From CAZLIC01 sp964559535 (GTDB lineage Bacteria; Pseudomonadota; Alphaproteobacteria; Rhodobacterales; Rhodobacteraceae): a stretch of 49,813 bases of DNA. The position numbers and the translations under genes are program-made. Shown in pieces: positions 7,949-15,930 of this stretch. How positions within the stretch are numbered: the first letter of the stretch is position 1; each line of letters begins with the position of its first letter. The stretch is from contig CAZLIC010000021.1 of NCBI GenBank assembly GCA_964559535.1, positions 1-49,813 of the forward strand, given 5' to 3'. The notes under the pieces were generated by a model. That model made no database searches. It saw nothing but the letters and a program-made list of their open reading frames with translations, and was not told where the DNA came from.

Positions 7949-9757
7949 TCATGCCTTCTCGGCCAGTTCCAGCCATTCGTCCTCGGCCGCAGTCAGGGCG
8001 GCCTGACGTTCTGCCAGCATCTCGGTGGCCTTGCGGAACTTGACTGGCTCCCGTTCGTAGAAGCCGGGCGTCGAGAGCAGGTCATTCAGCTTGGCGATCT
8101 CGGCGGTCAGGCGGTCAATGAGTGCGGGAAGGTCATCCAGCCGCTTTTTCTGTGTGAAACTTAGACCTTGCCGTTCCTTCTTTGAGTCCGGCGCAAGCTT
8201 CGATGCGGAAGGCTCGGAACGGGAACGTATTTCCGGCTCTGCCGTGACCAAGGGCCGCTGCGCCGCATAGTCTGACCAGCCTCCGGGGTAGGCTGTGGCC
8301 CGGCCTTCGCCTTCCATCGCCACCGTCTGTGTTGCCACACGGTCAATGAAATCACGATCATGGCTGACAAGCAGGACGGTGCCGTCGTAGTCGCCCAGAA
8401 CGTCCTGCAACAGGTCCAGCGTCTCGACGTCGAGGTCGTTCGTCGGTTCGTCCAGCACCAGCAGGTTCGATTCGCGGGCCATGATGCGGGCCAGCAGAAG
8501 CCGCGCCTTTTCACCGCCCGACAAGGATTTGACCTGCGCCCGCACCTGCCGGTCATCGAACAGGAAGTCCTTCAGATAGCCCACGACATGCCGCGGCATG
8601 CCGCGCACCATGATCTGGTCCGAGGCCCCGGATACCGCCATCAGCGGGTCGTTCGTCAGCGCGTCCCACAGCGTGGCCTGCGGGTCCAGCGCGGCGCGGG
8701 TCTGGTCGAAGACGGCGATCTGCAGGTTGGTGCCCTGCACCACGGTGCCGGAATCGGGGGCCATTTGCCCCGTCAGCAGGCGAAGAAGCGTGGTCTTGCC
8801 CACGCCGTTGGGGCCGACGAAGGCCACCCTGTCGCCGCGCATGACCCGCAGGTCAAAGCCCTGCACGATCTGCTTACCGCCAAAGGCATGCGTCAGCCCC
8901 TTCGCCTCGATCACCCGCGCGCCCGACTGCTGGCCCGTCTCCAGCGCCATGGCGGCCGTGCCCTGGCGGCGTACCTGCGCAGCACGGTCGGCGCGCAGCG
9001 CGGCCAGCGCCCGCACGCGGCCCTGGTTGCGCTTGCGCCGGGCGCTGATGCCTTCCACCGCCCAGCGGGCCTCGGTCTTGATCTTGCGGTCCAGCTTGTG
9101 GCGGGCGGCGTCTTCCTCTTCCCACAGGGTATCGCGCCAGTCGTCGAAGCCGTCGATGCTGCCCGCGCGCCGCCGCAGCACGCCGCGGTCCAGCCACAGG
9201 GTTTCGCGGGCAAGGCCGCGCAGGAAGGCGCGGTCATGGCTGATGATGACCACAGCCGAACGGGTTTCGTTCACCCGCGCCTCCAGCCATTCGATGGCCG
9301 CGATATCCAGGTGGTTGGTGGGTTCGTCCAGCAGCATCAGTTCGGGCGCCTGCGCCAGAAGGCGGGCCAGCGACGCCCGCCGCCGCTCGCCGCCGCTGGC
9401 CGTGGCCACCGGCGCGTCGGCGCGGAACCCCAGTCCCTCGGCCGCGGCCTGCACCCGGTACTCCTCGCCTGCCGGCAGACCGGCCGTGGCATAATCGCCC
9501 AGCGTGGCAAAACCCGCCAGGTCGGGGTCCTGCTCCATGTAGCCGACGGTGACGCCCTGCCCGGCCTGGCGGATGCCGCGATCCGGTGCCACCAGCCCCG
9601 CCATCACCTTCATCAGGGTCGATTTGCCACTGCCGTTGCGCCCCAGAAGCGCCAGCCGGTCGCCCGGCTGGACGACAAGGTCCACCCCGTCGAACAGGGG
9701 ATTGCCGCCGAAGGTCAGCGACAGGGCGGTCAGTTGCAGAAGCGGTGCGCGTGCCAT
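7949..9757 (-). CDS. ABC-F ATPase (Uup-like)
   Basis: The protein is 602 residues from ATG 9757; the longer frame begins with a TTG and has no better ribosome site. It has two fused ABC domains and no membrane segments. Domain 1 has Walker A GRNGSGKST, signature TASGGERRRASLARLL and Walker B LMLLDEPTNHLD. Domain 2 has GPNGVGKTT, SLSGGEKARLLLARI and LLVLDEPTNDLD. A charged linker with RRKRNQGRVRAL lies between them. The C-terminus (about 530-602) is a short coiled coil typical of Uup. ABC-F proteins act on the ribosome or, for Uup, are linked to tolerance of DNA/transposon excision. The exact role is not determined. Confidence 0.9.
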   Translation of the reverse strand: MARAPLLQLTALSLTFGGNPLFDGVDLVVQPGDRLALLGRNGSGKSTLMKVMAGLVAPDRGIRQAGQGVTVGYMEQDPDLAGFATLGDYATAGLPAGEEYRVQAAAEGLGFRADAPVATASGGERRRASLARLLAQAPELMLLDEPTNHLDIAAIEWLEARVNETRSAVVIISHDRAFLRGLARETLWLDRGVLRRRAGSIDGFDDWRDTLWEEEDAARHKLDRKIKTEARWAVEGISARRKRNQGRVRALAALRADRAAQVRRQGTAAMALETGQQSGARVIEAKGLTHAFGGKQIVQGFDLRVMRGDRVAFVGPNGVGKTTLLRLLTGQMAPDSGTVVQGTNLQIAVFDQTRAALDPQATLWDALTNDPLMAVSGASDQIMVRGMPRHVVGYLKDFLFDDRQVRAQVKSLSGGEKARLLLARIMARESNLLVLDEPTNDLDVETLDLLQDVLGDYDGTVLLVSHDRDFIDRVATQTVAMEGEGRATAYPGGWSDYAAQRPLVTAEPEIRSRSEPSASKLAPDSKKERQGLSFTQKKRLDDLPALIDRLTAEIAKLNDLLSTPGFYEREPVKFRKATEMLAERQAALTAAEDEWLELAEKA

Positions 9758-9833
9758 GGCGCGGGGCCTAGGGCGGCGGCGCGGGAAGGTCAACGGCTTG
9801 ACCGCCGTTACCGGTCTGCTAGGCCATGGGCGG

Positions 9834-9909
9834 GGGCCTGTAGCTCAATGGTTAGAGCTGAGCGCTCATAACGCTTTGGTTGGGGGTTCGAGTCCCTCCG
9901 GGCCTACCA
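9834..9909 (+). tRNA. tRNA with CAT anticodon, probably tRNA-Ile2 (lysidine type)
   Basis: The 76-nt cloverleaf has CCA encoded at 9907-9909. The acceptor GGGCCTG pairs with CGGGCCT (two wobbles). D-stem is GCTC/GAGC. Anticodon stem GAGCG/CGCTT encloses loop CTCATAA. T-arm is GGGGG-TTCGAGT-CCCTC. The TGGTT variable loop is closer to the E. coli minor tRNA-Ile (TGGTC) than to elongator tRNA-Met (GGGTC). It lacks initiator features. Ile2 versus elongator Met is therefore a lean, not a proof. Confidence 0.9.
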
Positions 9910-9925
9910 TCCCCTTGGCCGACGT

Positions 9926-10648
9926 TCAGCCCTGAACGCGGGTGTAGGTGCCCTGCCCGGCCAGGATGGCGCGGAAGCCGCCGGGTTCGTCCAGCGAGAA
10001 CACGATGATCGGCAGGTTGTTGTCGCGGGCAAGCGCGATGGCGGTGGCGTCCATCACGCCAAGGTTCTTTTCCAGAACCTCGTCATAGGTCACGCGGTCA
10101 TAGCGTTTCGCATCGGCGTGCTTCTTCGGGTCCTTGTCGTACACCCCGTCGACCTTGGTGCCCTTGAACACCGCCGCGCAGCCCATTTCGTTGGCGCGCA
10201 GCGTGGCTGCGGTGTCGGTGGTGAAGTAGGGGTTGCCGGTGCCCGCGGCGAAGATGCAGACGCGTTTCTTCTCCAGGTGCCGGATGGCACGGCGGCGGAT
10301 GTAGGGTTCGCACACCTGATCCATCGGGATGGCGCTGATGACGCGGGTGAAGACGCTCAGCGATTCGAGTGCTGCCTGCATGGCCAGCGCGTTCATCACG
10401 GTGGCAAGCATCCCCATGTAGTCGGCTGTCGCCCGCTCCATGCCCTGCGCCGAACCTTGCAGGCCGCGGAAGATGTTGCCGCCGCCGATGACCATGCAGA
10501 TCTCCACACCCAGGTCGCGGCAGGACTTCACCTCGTTGGCGATGCGGGCGACGGTCGGGGGGTGCAGGCCATAGCCCTGCGGGCCCATCAGCGCCTCGCC
10601 CGAGATTTTCAGCATCACGCGCGGGCTGGGGGATTCGGCAGGCGGCAT
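9926..10648 (-). CDS. pyrH: UMP kinase
   Basis: The protein is 240 residues and phosphorylates UMP to UDP as a hexamer of the amino-acid-kinase fold. Diagnostic segments are MLKISGEALMG at the N-terminus, VIGGGNIFRG, ATADYMGMLATVMNALA and the FAAGTGNPYFTTDTAA loop. VFKGTKVDGVYDKDPKK follows. Start ATG 10648 gives the normal length. It is usually found with tsf or frr; here its neighbours are a tRNA and two cyclophilins, and neither tsf nor frr is in the window. Confidence 0.95.
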   Translation of the reverse strand: MPPAESPSPRVMLKISGEALMGPQGYGLHPPTVARIANEVKSCRDLGVEICMVIGGGNIFRGLQGSAQGMERATADYMGMLATVMNALAMQAALESLSVFTRVISAIPMDQVCEPYIRRRAIRHLEKKRVCIFAAGTGNPYFTTDTAATLRANEMGCAAVFKGTKVDGVYDKDPKKHADAKRYDRVTYDEVLEKNLGVMDATAIALARDNNLPIIVFSLDEPGGFRAILAGQGTYTRVQG

Positions 10649-10692
10649 GGAGCGGCTCCGGGAATGCGATGCGGGCGGACCATGGCGCAGAC

Positions 10693-10717
10693 GGCGGGCA
10701 GGTTCAACCTGCCCGCC
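10693..10717. terminator. Hairpin between cyclophilin and pyrH
   Basis: GGCGGGCAGGT (10693-10703) pairs perfectly with ACCTGCCCGCC (10707-10717) over a TCA loop. It lies 21 bases past the end of the periplasmic cyclophilin gene. Without a T-run it is a likely 3'-end or processing structure rather than a proven terminator. Confidence 0.45.
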
Positions 10718-10738
10718 CCCGGATCAGCTGCCGCCGGT

Positions 10739-11281
10739 TCACTTCGTCACGGCCACCTTCACCATGCGGTCGGGGTCGCTGACCTCGCCGTTCTGGCCGT
10801 CACCGCGCTTGATGGAATCCACCACGTCCATGCCCGCTTCGACGTTGCCGACAATGGTGTACTGCCCGTCCAGGAACGGCCCCGGCGCGAACATGATGAA
10901 GAACTGGCTGTTGGCGCTGTTCGGGTCCTGTGCGCGGGCCATGCCCACCACGCCGCGGTCGAAGGTTTCCTTCGAGAATTCGGCCGGAATGTCGGGCAGG
11001 TCGGACCCGCCCAGTCCGGCGCGCGACAGGTCGGTGCCCTTGCCGAACTCCACGTCGCCCGTCTGCGCCATGAAGCCGTCGATGACGCGGTGGAACACCA
11101 CACCGTCATACGCGCCCTGTTCGGCCAGGGTCACGATCTGCGTCACATGCCGCGGCGCCAGGTCGTCGCGCAGGTTGATGACGATCTGGCCGTTCGCCTG
11201 ACCGGCGACGTCGATTGTCAGCTTCGGCCCGGCGAAGGCTGCTACCGGAAGAAGCGAGAGAACGAGTGCCTTAAGCCACAT
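10739..11281 (-). CDS. Periplasmic cyclophilin-type peptidyl-prolyl isomerase
   Basis: The protein is 180 residues and starts with a signal peptide MWLKALVLSLLPVAAFA, so it is probably exported. The cyclophilin core shows VVFHRVIDGFMAQTGD, AQDPNSANSQFFIMF and the FLDGQYTIVGNV segment. The catalytic Arg is in FHRV. It catalyses cis-trans prolyl isomerisation. Its start overlaps the end of the cytoplasmic cyclophilin gene by 11 bp, so the two are translationally linked and probably arose by tandem duplication. Confidence 0.93.
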   Translation of the reverse strand: MWLKALVLSLLPVAAFAGPKLTIDVAGQANGQIVINLRDDLAPRHVTQIVTLAEQGAYDGVVFHRVIDGFMAQTGDVEFGKGTDLSRAGLGGSDLPDIPAEFSKETFDRGVVGMARAQDPNSANSQFFIMFAPGPFLDGQYTIVGNVEAGMDVVDSIKRGDGQNGEVSDPDRMVKVAVTK

Positions 11282-11780
11282 CGGCGGCCACCTTCACGCT
11301 GATCATCCGGTCGGGGTTTGCAGGCGGTTCGCCGCGGGTGATGGCATCGACATGTTCCATGCCCGAGATCACGCGGCCATAGACCGTGTAGTTGCGGTTC
11401 AGGAAGTGATTGTCGGTGAAGTTGATGAAGAACTGGCTGTTGGCACTGTTGGGGTTCTGTGACCGGGCGGCGCCCAGCGTGCCGCGGTCATGCGGGATGC
11501 CGCTGAATTCGGCCGGCAGGTCGGGCATGTCGGACCCGCCCGTTCCGGCGCGGCGCGCGTTGTAGGCGCGCGTCGTGCAGCCGTTCTCCACATCACCGGT
11601 CTGCGCCATGAAACCCTCGATCACGCGATGGAAGATCACGTTGTCATAGGCTCCGGCGCGGGCGAGGTCCTTCATCCGCTGGCTGTGCTGGGGCGCGATG
11701 TCGGGCAGAAGCGCAATCACCACGGTGCCGGATTTCAGCTCCATCAGGATGGTGTTCTCGGGGTCCTTGATCTCGGCCAT
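11271..11780 (-). CDS. Cytoplasmic cyclophilin-type peptidyl-prolyl isomerase
   Basis: The protein is 169 residues without a signal peptide (MAEIKDPENTILMELKSG). The core motifs VIFHRVIEGFMAQTGD, SQNPNSANSQFFINF and FLNRNYTVYGRVISG match the neighbour closely. Relative to it, this copy has an insertion NGCTTRAYNARRAGTGG before GGSDMPDLPAEFS. It is the first gene of the leftward cyclophilin pair, separated from divergent pgk by about 130 bp. Confidence 0.93.
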   Translation of the reverse strand: MAEIKDPENTILMELKSGTVVIALLPDIAPQHSQRMKDLARAGAYDNVIFHRVIEGFMAQTGDVENGCTTRAYNARRAGTGGSDMPDLPAEFSGIPHDRGTLGAARSQNPNSANSQFFINFTDNHFLNRNYTVYGRVISGMEHVDAITRGEPPANPDRMISVKVAADVA

Positions 11781-11910
11781 GGGGCCCTCCTTGCATTTTC
11801 GGCGCGGACCCTAAGCCGGGAGGCCCGCGATGGAAAGGGCAAGAAGGCGTGAGCGGTTGACGCGGGGGGGGCCTGCGGGGCACACGGGGCAAAACCAGAA
11901 GGAGGCGCAG

Positions 11911-13089
11911 ATGGGCTGGAACACGCTGGACGACATGGACCTTGCGGGCAAGACCGTGCTGGTGCGGGTCGACATCAACGTGCCGATGGAGGGCGACGTG
12001 GTGACCGACACCACGCGCATCGACAAGATCGTGCCCACCATCACCGACATTCTGGCCAAGGGCGGCAGGCCCGTGCTCTTGGCGCACTTCGACCGGCCGA
12101 AGGGCAAGGTGGTGCCGGAGATGAGCCTGCGCCGGGTGCAGCCCGCGCTGGAAACCGCACTGGGCCGGCAGGTGATCTTTGTCGAACGGCCGTCGCGGGC
12201 CGAACTCGACGCGCTGCCCATGGACACGGTCGTTCTGGTCGAGAACACCCGGTTTTCGCCGATGGAAGAGGCCAACGATCCACAGATGGCCGGGTTTCTG
12301 GCGGGCCTGGGCGACGTTTTCTGCAACGACGCGTTTTCGGCCGCGCACCGGGCGCATGCCTCGACCGAGGGGGTGGCGCATCTGTTGCCCAACTGCGCCG
12401 GTCGGCTGATGGCGGCAGAGCTGAAGGCGCTGGACGCGGCACTGGGGTCGCCGGTGAGACCGGTGGTGGCGGTGGTGGGCGGTGCCAAGGTTTCCACCAA
12501 GCTGGATCTGTTGGGGAACCTGGTGGCGAAGGTCGATCATCTGGTGATCGGTGGCGGGATGGCAAACACCTTCCTTGTGGCCAAGGGCATCGAGGTGGGA
12601 AAATCGCTGGCCGAGCGTGACATGGCGCCGACCGCGCGCGAGATTTTGGCCAAGGCCGCGGCGGCGGGCTGCACCATTCACCTGCCGGTGGATGTGGTGG
12701 TGGCGCGCGAGTTCAAGGCGGGGGCGGCGTCTGAAACGGTGGCGCCGGATGCCTGCCCGGCGGATGCGATGATCCTGGATGCCGGCCCTGCCACTGTTGC
12801 GGCGCTGGCACAGGTGTTCGCCGCGGCGCGCACGCTCATCTGGAACGGCCCGCTGGGTGCGTTCGAGATCGCGCCCTTCAACGCCGCAACCAACGCCGCG
12901 GCGGCCGAGGTGGCGCGGCTGACGCGGGCCGGTTCGCTGGTGTCGGTGGCGGGCGGCGGCGACACGGTGGCGGCGCTGAATGCGGCGGGTGTGGCTGACG
13001 ATTTCACCTTCATCTCCACCGCCGGGGGAGCATTCCTGGAGTGGATGGAGGGCAAGGAATTGCCCGGAGTGGCCGCCTTGATGAAATGA
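11911..13089 (+). CDS. pgk: Phosphoglycerate kinase
   Basis: The protein is 392 residues from ATG 11911, with AAGGAGG 5 bases upstream. It transfers phosphate between 1,3-bisphosphoglycerate and ADP in glycolysis/gluconeogenesis. Visible signatures are KTVLVRVDINVPM, HFDRPKG, VLVENTRFSPMEE, the VAVVGGAKVSTKLDLL segment and the C-terminal GGGDTVAAL nucleotide site. It is followed 72 bp later by a class I aldolase, giving a two-gene glycolytic unit. Confidence 0.97.
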   Translation: MGWNTLDDMDLAGKTVLVRVDINVPMEGDVVTDTTRIDKIVPTITDILAKGGRPVLLAHFDRPKGKVVPEMSLRRVQPALETALGRQVIFVERPSRAELDALPMDTVVLVENTRFSPMEEANDPQMAGFLAGLGDVFCNDAFSAAHRAHASTEGVAHLLPNCAGRLMAAELKALDAALGSPVRPVVAVVGGAKVSTKLDLLGNLVAKVDHLVIGGGMANTFLVAKGIEVGKSLAERDMAPTAREILAKAAAAGCTIHLPVDVVVAREFKAGAASETVAPDACPADAMILDAGPATVAALAQVFAAARTLIWNGPLGAFEIAPFNAATNAAAAEVARLTRAGSLVSVAGGGDTVAALNAAGVADDFTFISTAGGAFLEWMEGKELPGVAALMK

Positions 13090-13161
13090 CGGCGCTAACA
13101 GTGGTTGCGCGGTGTGGGCGGGCGGCCTAACAGGGGGCCGACCCCAACAGCGGAGCCCGCG

Positions 13162-14097
13162 ATGCGCACGACCCGGACCGTCCAGAAGATCCTGTCCTAC
13201 TACGAGGGTGAGACGCCCGGCGTGAAGGCGAACCTTGCCCGCATGCTGATGGAAGGCAAACTGCGCGGCACCGGCAAGATGATCATCCTGCCGGTGGACC
13301 AGGGGTTCGAGCATGGCCCGGCACGGTCCTTCGCGGTGAACCCGGGCGGCTATGATCCGCACTACCACTACCAGCTGGCCATTGATGCGGGGATGTCGGC
13401 CTATGCCGCGCCGCTGGCGAACCTGGAAGCCGGGGCAGATACCTTCGCGGGCCAGATTCCGACCATCCTGAAGATGAACCACGCCAACAGCCTGATGTCC
13501 GGCACGGCCGGAAAGAACCAGGCCGTGGTGGCCTCGGTGCAGGACGCGCTGCGCCTGGGCTGCGCGGCAATCGGGTTTACCATCTACCCGGGCTCGGACA
13601 TGGCCCTGGACATGTACGAGGAGATCCGCGAACTGCGCGCCGAGGCGGCGGCCTGCGGCGTGGCCACGGTGATCTGGTCCTATCCGCGCGGCGAGGCCCT
13701 GTCGAAAGAGGGCGAGACGGCCTTCGACGTGACGGCCTATGCTGCCCATATTGCCACCATGCTGGGCGCGCACATCATCAAGGTAAAGCTGCCGACCGAC
13801 CATCTGGAGCAGGACGAGGCGAAGAAGGTCTACCAGAAGCAGAAGATCGACGGCGCCACGATGGCCGCCCGCGTGCGCCACATCGTGGATGCCTGCTTCG
13901 CCGGCCGACGGATCGTGGTGTTCTCGGGCGGGGCGGCGAAGGGCGAGGATGCGGTCTATGACGACGCCCGCGCCATCCGTGACGGCGGCGGCAACGGGTC
14001 AATCATCGGGCGCAACAGCTTCCAGCGGCCGCGGGACGAGGCGCTGGCGATGCTGCAGAAGCTGGTCGACATCTACAAGGGCGGCATGACCGATTGA
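13162..14097 (+). CDS. fbaB: Fructose-bisphosphate aldolase class I (FbaB/DhnA type)
   Basis: The protein is 311 residues from ATG 13162. It cleaves fructose 1,6-bisphosphate through a lysine Schiff base. The DhnA-type signature is clear: IILPVDQGFEHGPARSF, LKMNHANSL, AAIGFTIYPGS and WSYPRG. The HIIKVKLPTD stretch holds the likely Schiff-base Lys (about 207), and VFSGGAAKGE plus GSIIGRNSFQRP form the phosphate site. It is shorter than E. coli FbaB (350) but complete. A strong terminator follows. Confidence 0.93.
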   Translation: MRTTRTVQKILSYYEGETPGVKANLARMLMEGKLRGTGKMIILPVDQGFEHGPARSFAVNPGGYDPHYHYQLAIDAGMSAYAAPLANLEAGADTFAGQIPTILKMNHANSLMSGTAGKNQAVVASVQDALRLGCAAIGFTIYPGSDMALDMYEEIRELRAEAAACGVATVIWSYPRGEALSKEGETAFDVTAYAAHIATMLGAHIIKVKLPTDHLEQDEAKKVYQKQKIDGATMAARVRHIVDACFAGRRIVVFSGGAAKGEDAVYDDARAIRDGGGNGSIIGRNSFQRPRDEALAMLQKLVDIYKGGMTD

Positions 14098-14105
14098 TGC
14101 GCTTG

Positions 14106-14134
14106 CGGCGCCCCGCGCGGGGGCGCCGCCTTTT
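14106..14134 (+). terminator. Intrinsic terminator after aldolase gene
   Basis: CGGCGCCCC pairs with GGGGCGCCG (9-bp stem, GCGCG loop), followed by CC and TTTT. It lies 9 bases past the aldolase stop and ends the pgk-aldolase unit. Confidence 0.85.
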
Positions 14135-14239
14135 GCATGAGTTTCCATGGCGTTGTGCCATTTTCGGGATTCCCATGCGTGCTGACCTGTGCCATGATTC
14201 GGCCAAAGCCCCCGGCAGAGGGGCCAGACGAGGCAAGGC

Positions 14240-14548
14240 ATGAACATTCCCGCCACGACCGGGCGCCCTGCGGTGGGCGCGCTGCTTCTGATGACGGTGG
14301 CTGTCACGGTGGGGGCGTATTTCGCTTTTGCGGCCGTGCAGGGCGACTATGGCGTGTTCCGTCAGGTGCAGATCCGCGCCGAAATCCGCGACTTGATGGC
14401 CGAGCGCGACCGGCTGGCGGCCGACCTTGCAGCGATGCAGAACCTGACCAAGCGGTTGTCCGACGACTATCTCGATCTGGACCTGCTGGACGAACAGGCG
14501 CGCGACGTTCTGGGCTACCAGCGCGCGGACGAGATCGTCATTCGCTGA
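14240..14548 (+). CDS. ftsB: Septum formation initiator FtsB/DivIC family
   Basis: The protein is 102 residues. It has a single N-terminal membrane helix (about 12-34, VGALLLMTVAVTVGAYFAFA), then a coiled coil (about 45-70, QIRAEIRDLMAERDRLAADL) and the family's terminal LDEQARDVLGYQRADEIVI. In FtsB-type proteins this supports the FtsQLB divisome complex. An ftsB-like gene just before pdhA is a familiar alphaproteobacterial arrangement. Here the SDR/HxlR pair has come between them. Confidence 0.88.
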   Translation: MNIPATTGRPAVGALLLMTVAVTVGAYFAFAAVQGDYGVFRQVQIRAEIRDLMAERDRLAADLAAMQNLTKRLSDDYLDLDLLDEQARDVLGYQRADEIVIR

Positions 14549-14551
14549 AGC

Positions 14552-15304
14552 CTAGCCGAGCCTGTTCAGCATTCGCAACGTTTCGTCGTATCGCCCTTCG
14601 GCTTCCGCCCGGCGCAGGAACATGACCCGCTCCACGCAGACCTCGGCAGGCGTCGGGACCTGGTGCAGGATCGCCATCGTTTCGGCAATGAAGTCGGCCA
14701 GCGGCATGTAGTGCGGGTTGGTGGCCGACCCCGGCATCAGGTCGGTCTGGACGGCGGGTGGCGCGATCTCGACGACTTCGGTCGTGGTGTTGCGCAACTG
14801 CATCCGCAAACTTTGTGTCCAGGAATGCAACGCCGCCTTGGTGGCGTTGTAGGTGGGGGTGATGGCCAGCGGCACGAAGGCCAGACCGGAGGTGACGTTC
14901 AAGACCGCGGAGCGCGACTGCGCACGCAGCTGCGGCAAGAGCGCCGCTGTCAGGCGGATCGGGCCAAGCAGGTTGGTATCCACCATCGCCTCGGCCTGTG
15001 CCAGGCTGTAGGCGGGATCGGTCAGGTCTTCGGCCAGCATGATGCCCGCGTTGTTGACCAGCACGTTGACAGTGGGGTGGTCGGCCCGCAGCGTGGCGGC
15101 AAGCGCTGTGATCGCGGCAGGATCGGTGACATCCAGCGGATAGGCCGCGAACTCGGGTTCCTGCGCGACGAGGGCGTCCAGCAGCGCCGCGCGGCGCCCG
15201 GCAATAATGACCCGGTTGCCGGATTTCCGGAACGCGCGCGCCAGTTCAAGCCCGATGCCCGAGGTGGCACCGGTGACGAGGATGGTGTTGCCGGTCTTGT
15301 CCAT
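14552..15304 (-). CDS. Short-chain dehydrogenase/reductase (DltE-like)
   Basis: The protein is 250 residues. The Rossmann cofactor motif TGATSGIG is at residues 11-18, then NNAG, a catalytic Ser in VTSGLAF and the YNATK catalytic pair. The segment VVEIAPPAVQTDL is typical of the DltE-like subgroup. It is an oxidoreductase of unknown substrate, NAD(P)-dependent by family. It is divergent from an HxlR regulator across 96 bp, a common redox-sensing pair. Its 3' end meets ftsB with a 3-bp gap. Confidence 0.88.
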   Translation of the reverse strand: MDKTGNTILVTGATSGIGLELARAFRKSGNRVIIAGRRAALLDALVAQEPEFAAYPLDVTDPAAITALAATLRADHPTVNVLVNNAGIMLAEDLTDPAYSLAQAEAMVDTNLLGPIRLTAALLPQLRAQSRSAVLNVTSGLAFVPLAITPTYNATKAALHSWTQSLRMQLRNTTTEVVEIAPPAVQTDLMPGSATNPHYMPLADFIAETMAILHQVPTPAEVCVERVMFLRRAEAEGRYDETLRMLNRLG

Positions 15305-15400
15305 GATGATCTCGCATGACTGGATGGTGACGGTCTCCGTCCCACATACTCAGCCAGTTCCGAATGGACAGAAGGCACCGAAAAGATTTATACTTACCCG

Positions 15401-15814
15401 ATGGAGAGTGTGCCTGACAGCCCCAAGGCCTGCATGGCCAAACCTGGAATGCCGAGTGACCCGCGCGTCGATGCGCTGGTGAACGACCTCATCGGGCGAG
15501 TTGCCGACAAGTGGACCATGCTGATCCTGGAAGTGCTGGCCGAAAACGGCGAGATGCGCTTTACCCGGATCGGGCGGGCGGTCGGCGGGATCAGCCAGAA
15601 GATGCTGACCCAGACCCTGCGGCAGATGGAAAGGGACGGCCTTGTCACGCGGACGGTGCACCCGGTTGTGCCGCCCCGCGTCGAGTATCGGCTGACCGAC
15701 CTGGGGACCAGTCTTGGTGCGGCGTTCTGCGGCGTCTGGCTGTGGGCCGAGGCGCACATTGCCAGCATCGAGGCGGCGCGGGCCGCTTTCGACCTGCGCG
15801 AGGGACCACGCTGA
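15401..15814 (+). CDS. HxlR-family transcriptional regulator
   Basis: The protein is 137 residues. It has a winged helix with the family hallmark DKWTMLILEVLAENGEMRFTRI, then GISQKMLTQTLRQMERDGLVTR and a VPPRVEYRLTDLG wing. HxlR proteins are dimeric repressors or activators, often of adjacent oxidoreductases and sometimes thiol- or quinone-sensing. Cysteines here are at residue 11 (KACM) and in GAAFCGVW. It probably controls the divergent SDR gene. No clear palindrome was found in the shared gap. Confidence 0.9.
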   Translation: MESVPDSPKACMAKPGMPSDPRVDALVNDLIGRVADKWTMLILEVLAENGEMRFTRIGRAVGGISQKMLTQTLRQMERDGLVTRTVHPVVPPRVEYRLTDLGTSLGAAFCGVWLWAEAHIASIEAARAAFDLREGPR

Positions 15815-15930
15815 ACCGTTCCCGCATTGTCCTGCGTGCATGGAACCTCTGCAGGAAACGCCCTTGTTTTCTCGATGCACATGGGATTGTTTAACGCTGA
15901 ACATTCCGGCGCCCTACGGGAGGATACCGC

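Noticed and set aside
11644..13881. 745-codon frame antisense to pgk and aldolase
   Set aside because: His/Arg/Gln-rich translation typical of reverse-strand reading of GC-rich genes; both sense genes are unmistakable.
15305..15400. HxlR operator in the SDR/HxlR gap
   Set aside because: I found no inverted repeat of useful length; only scattered AT words near TTTATACTTA.
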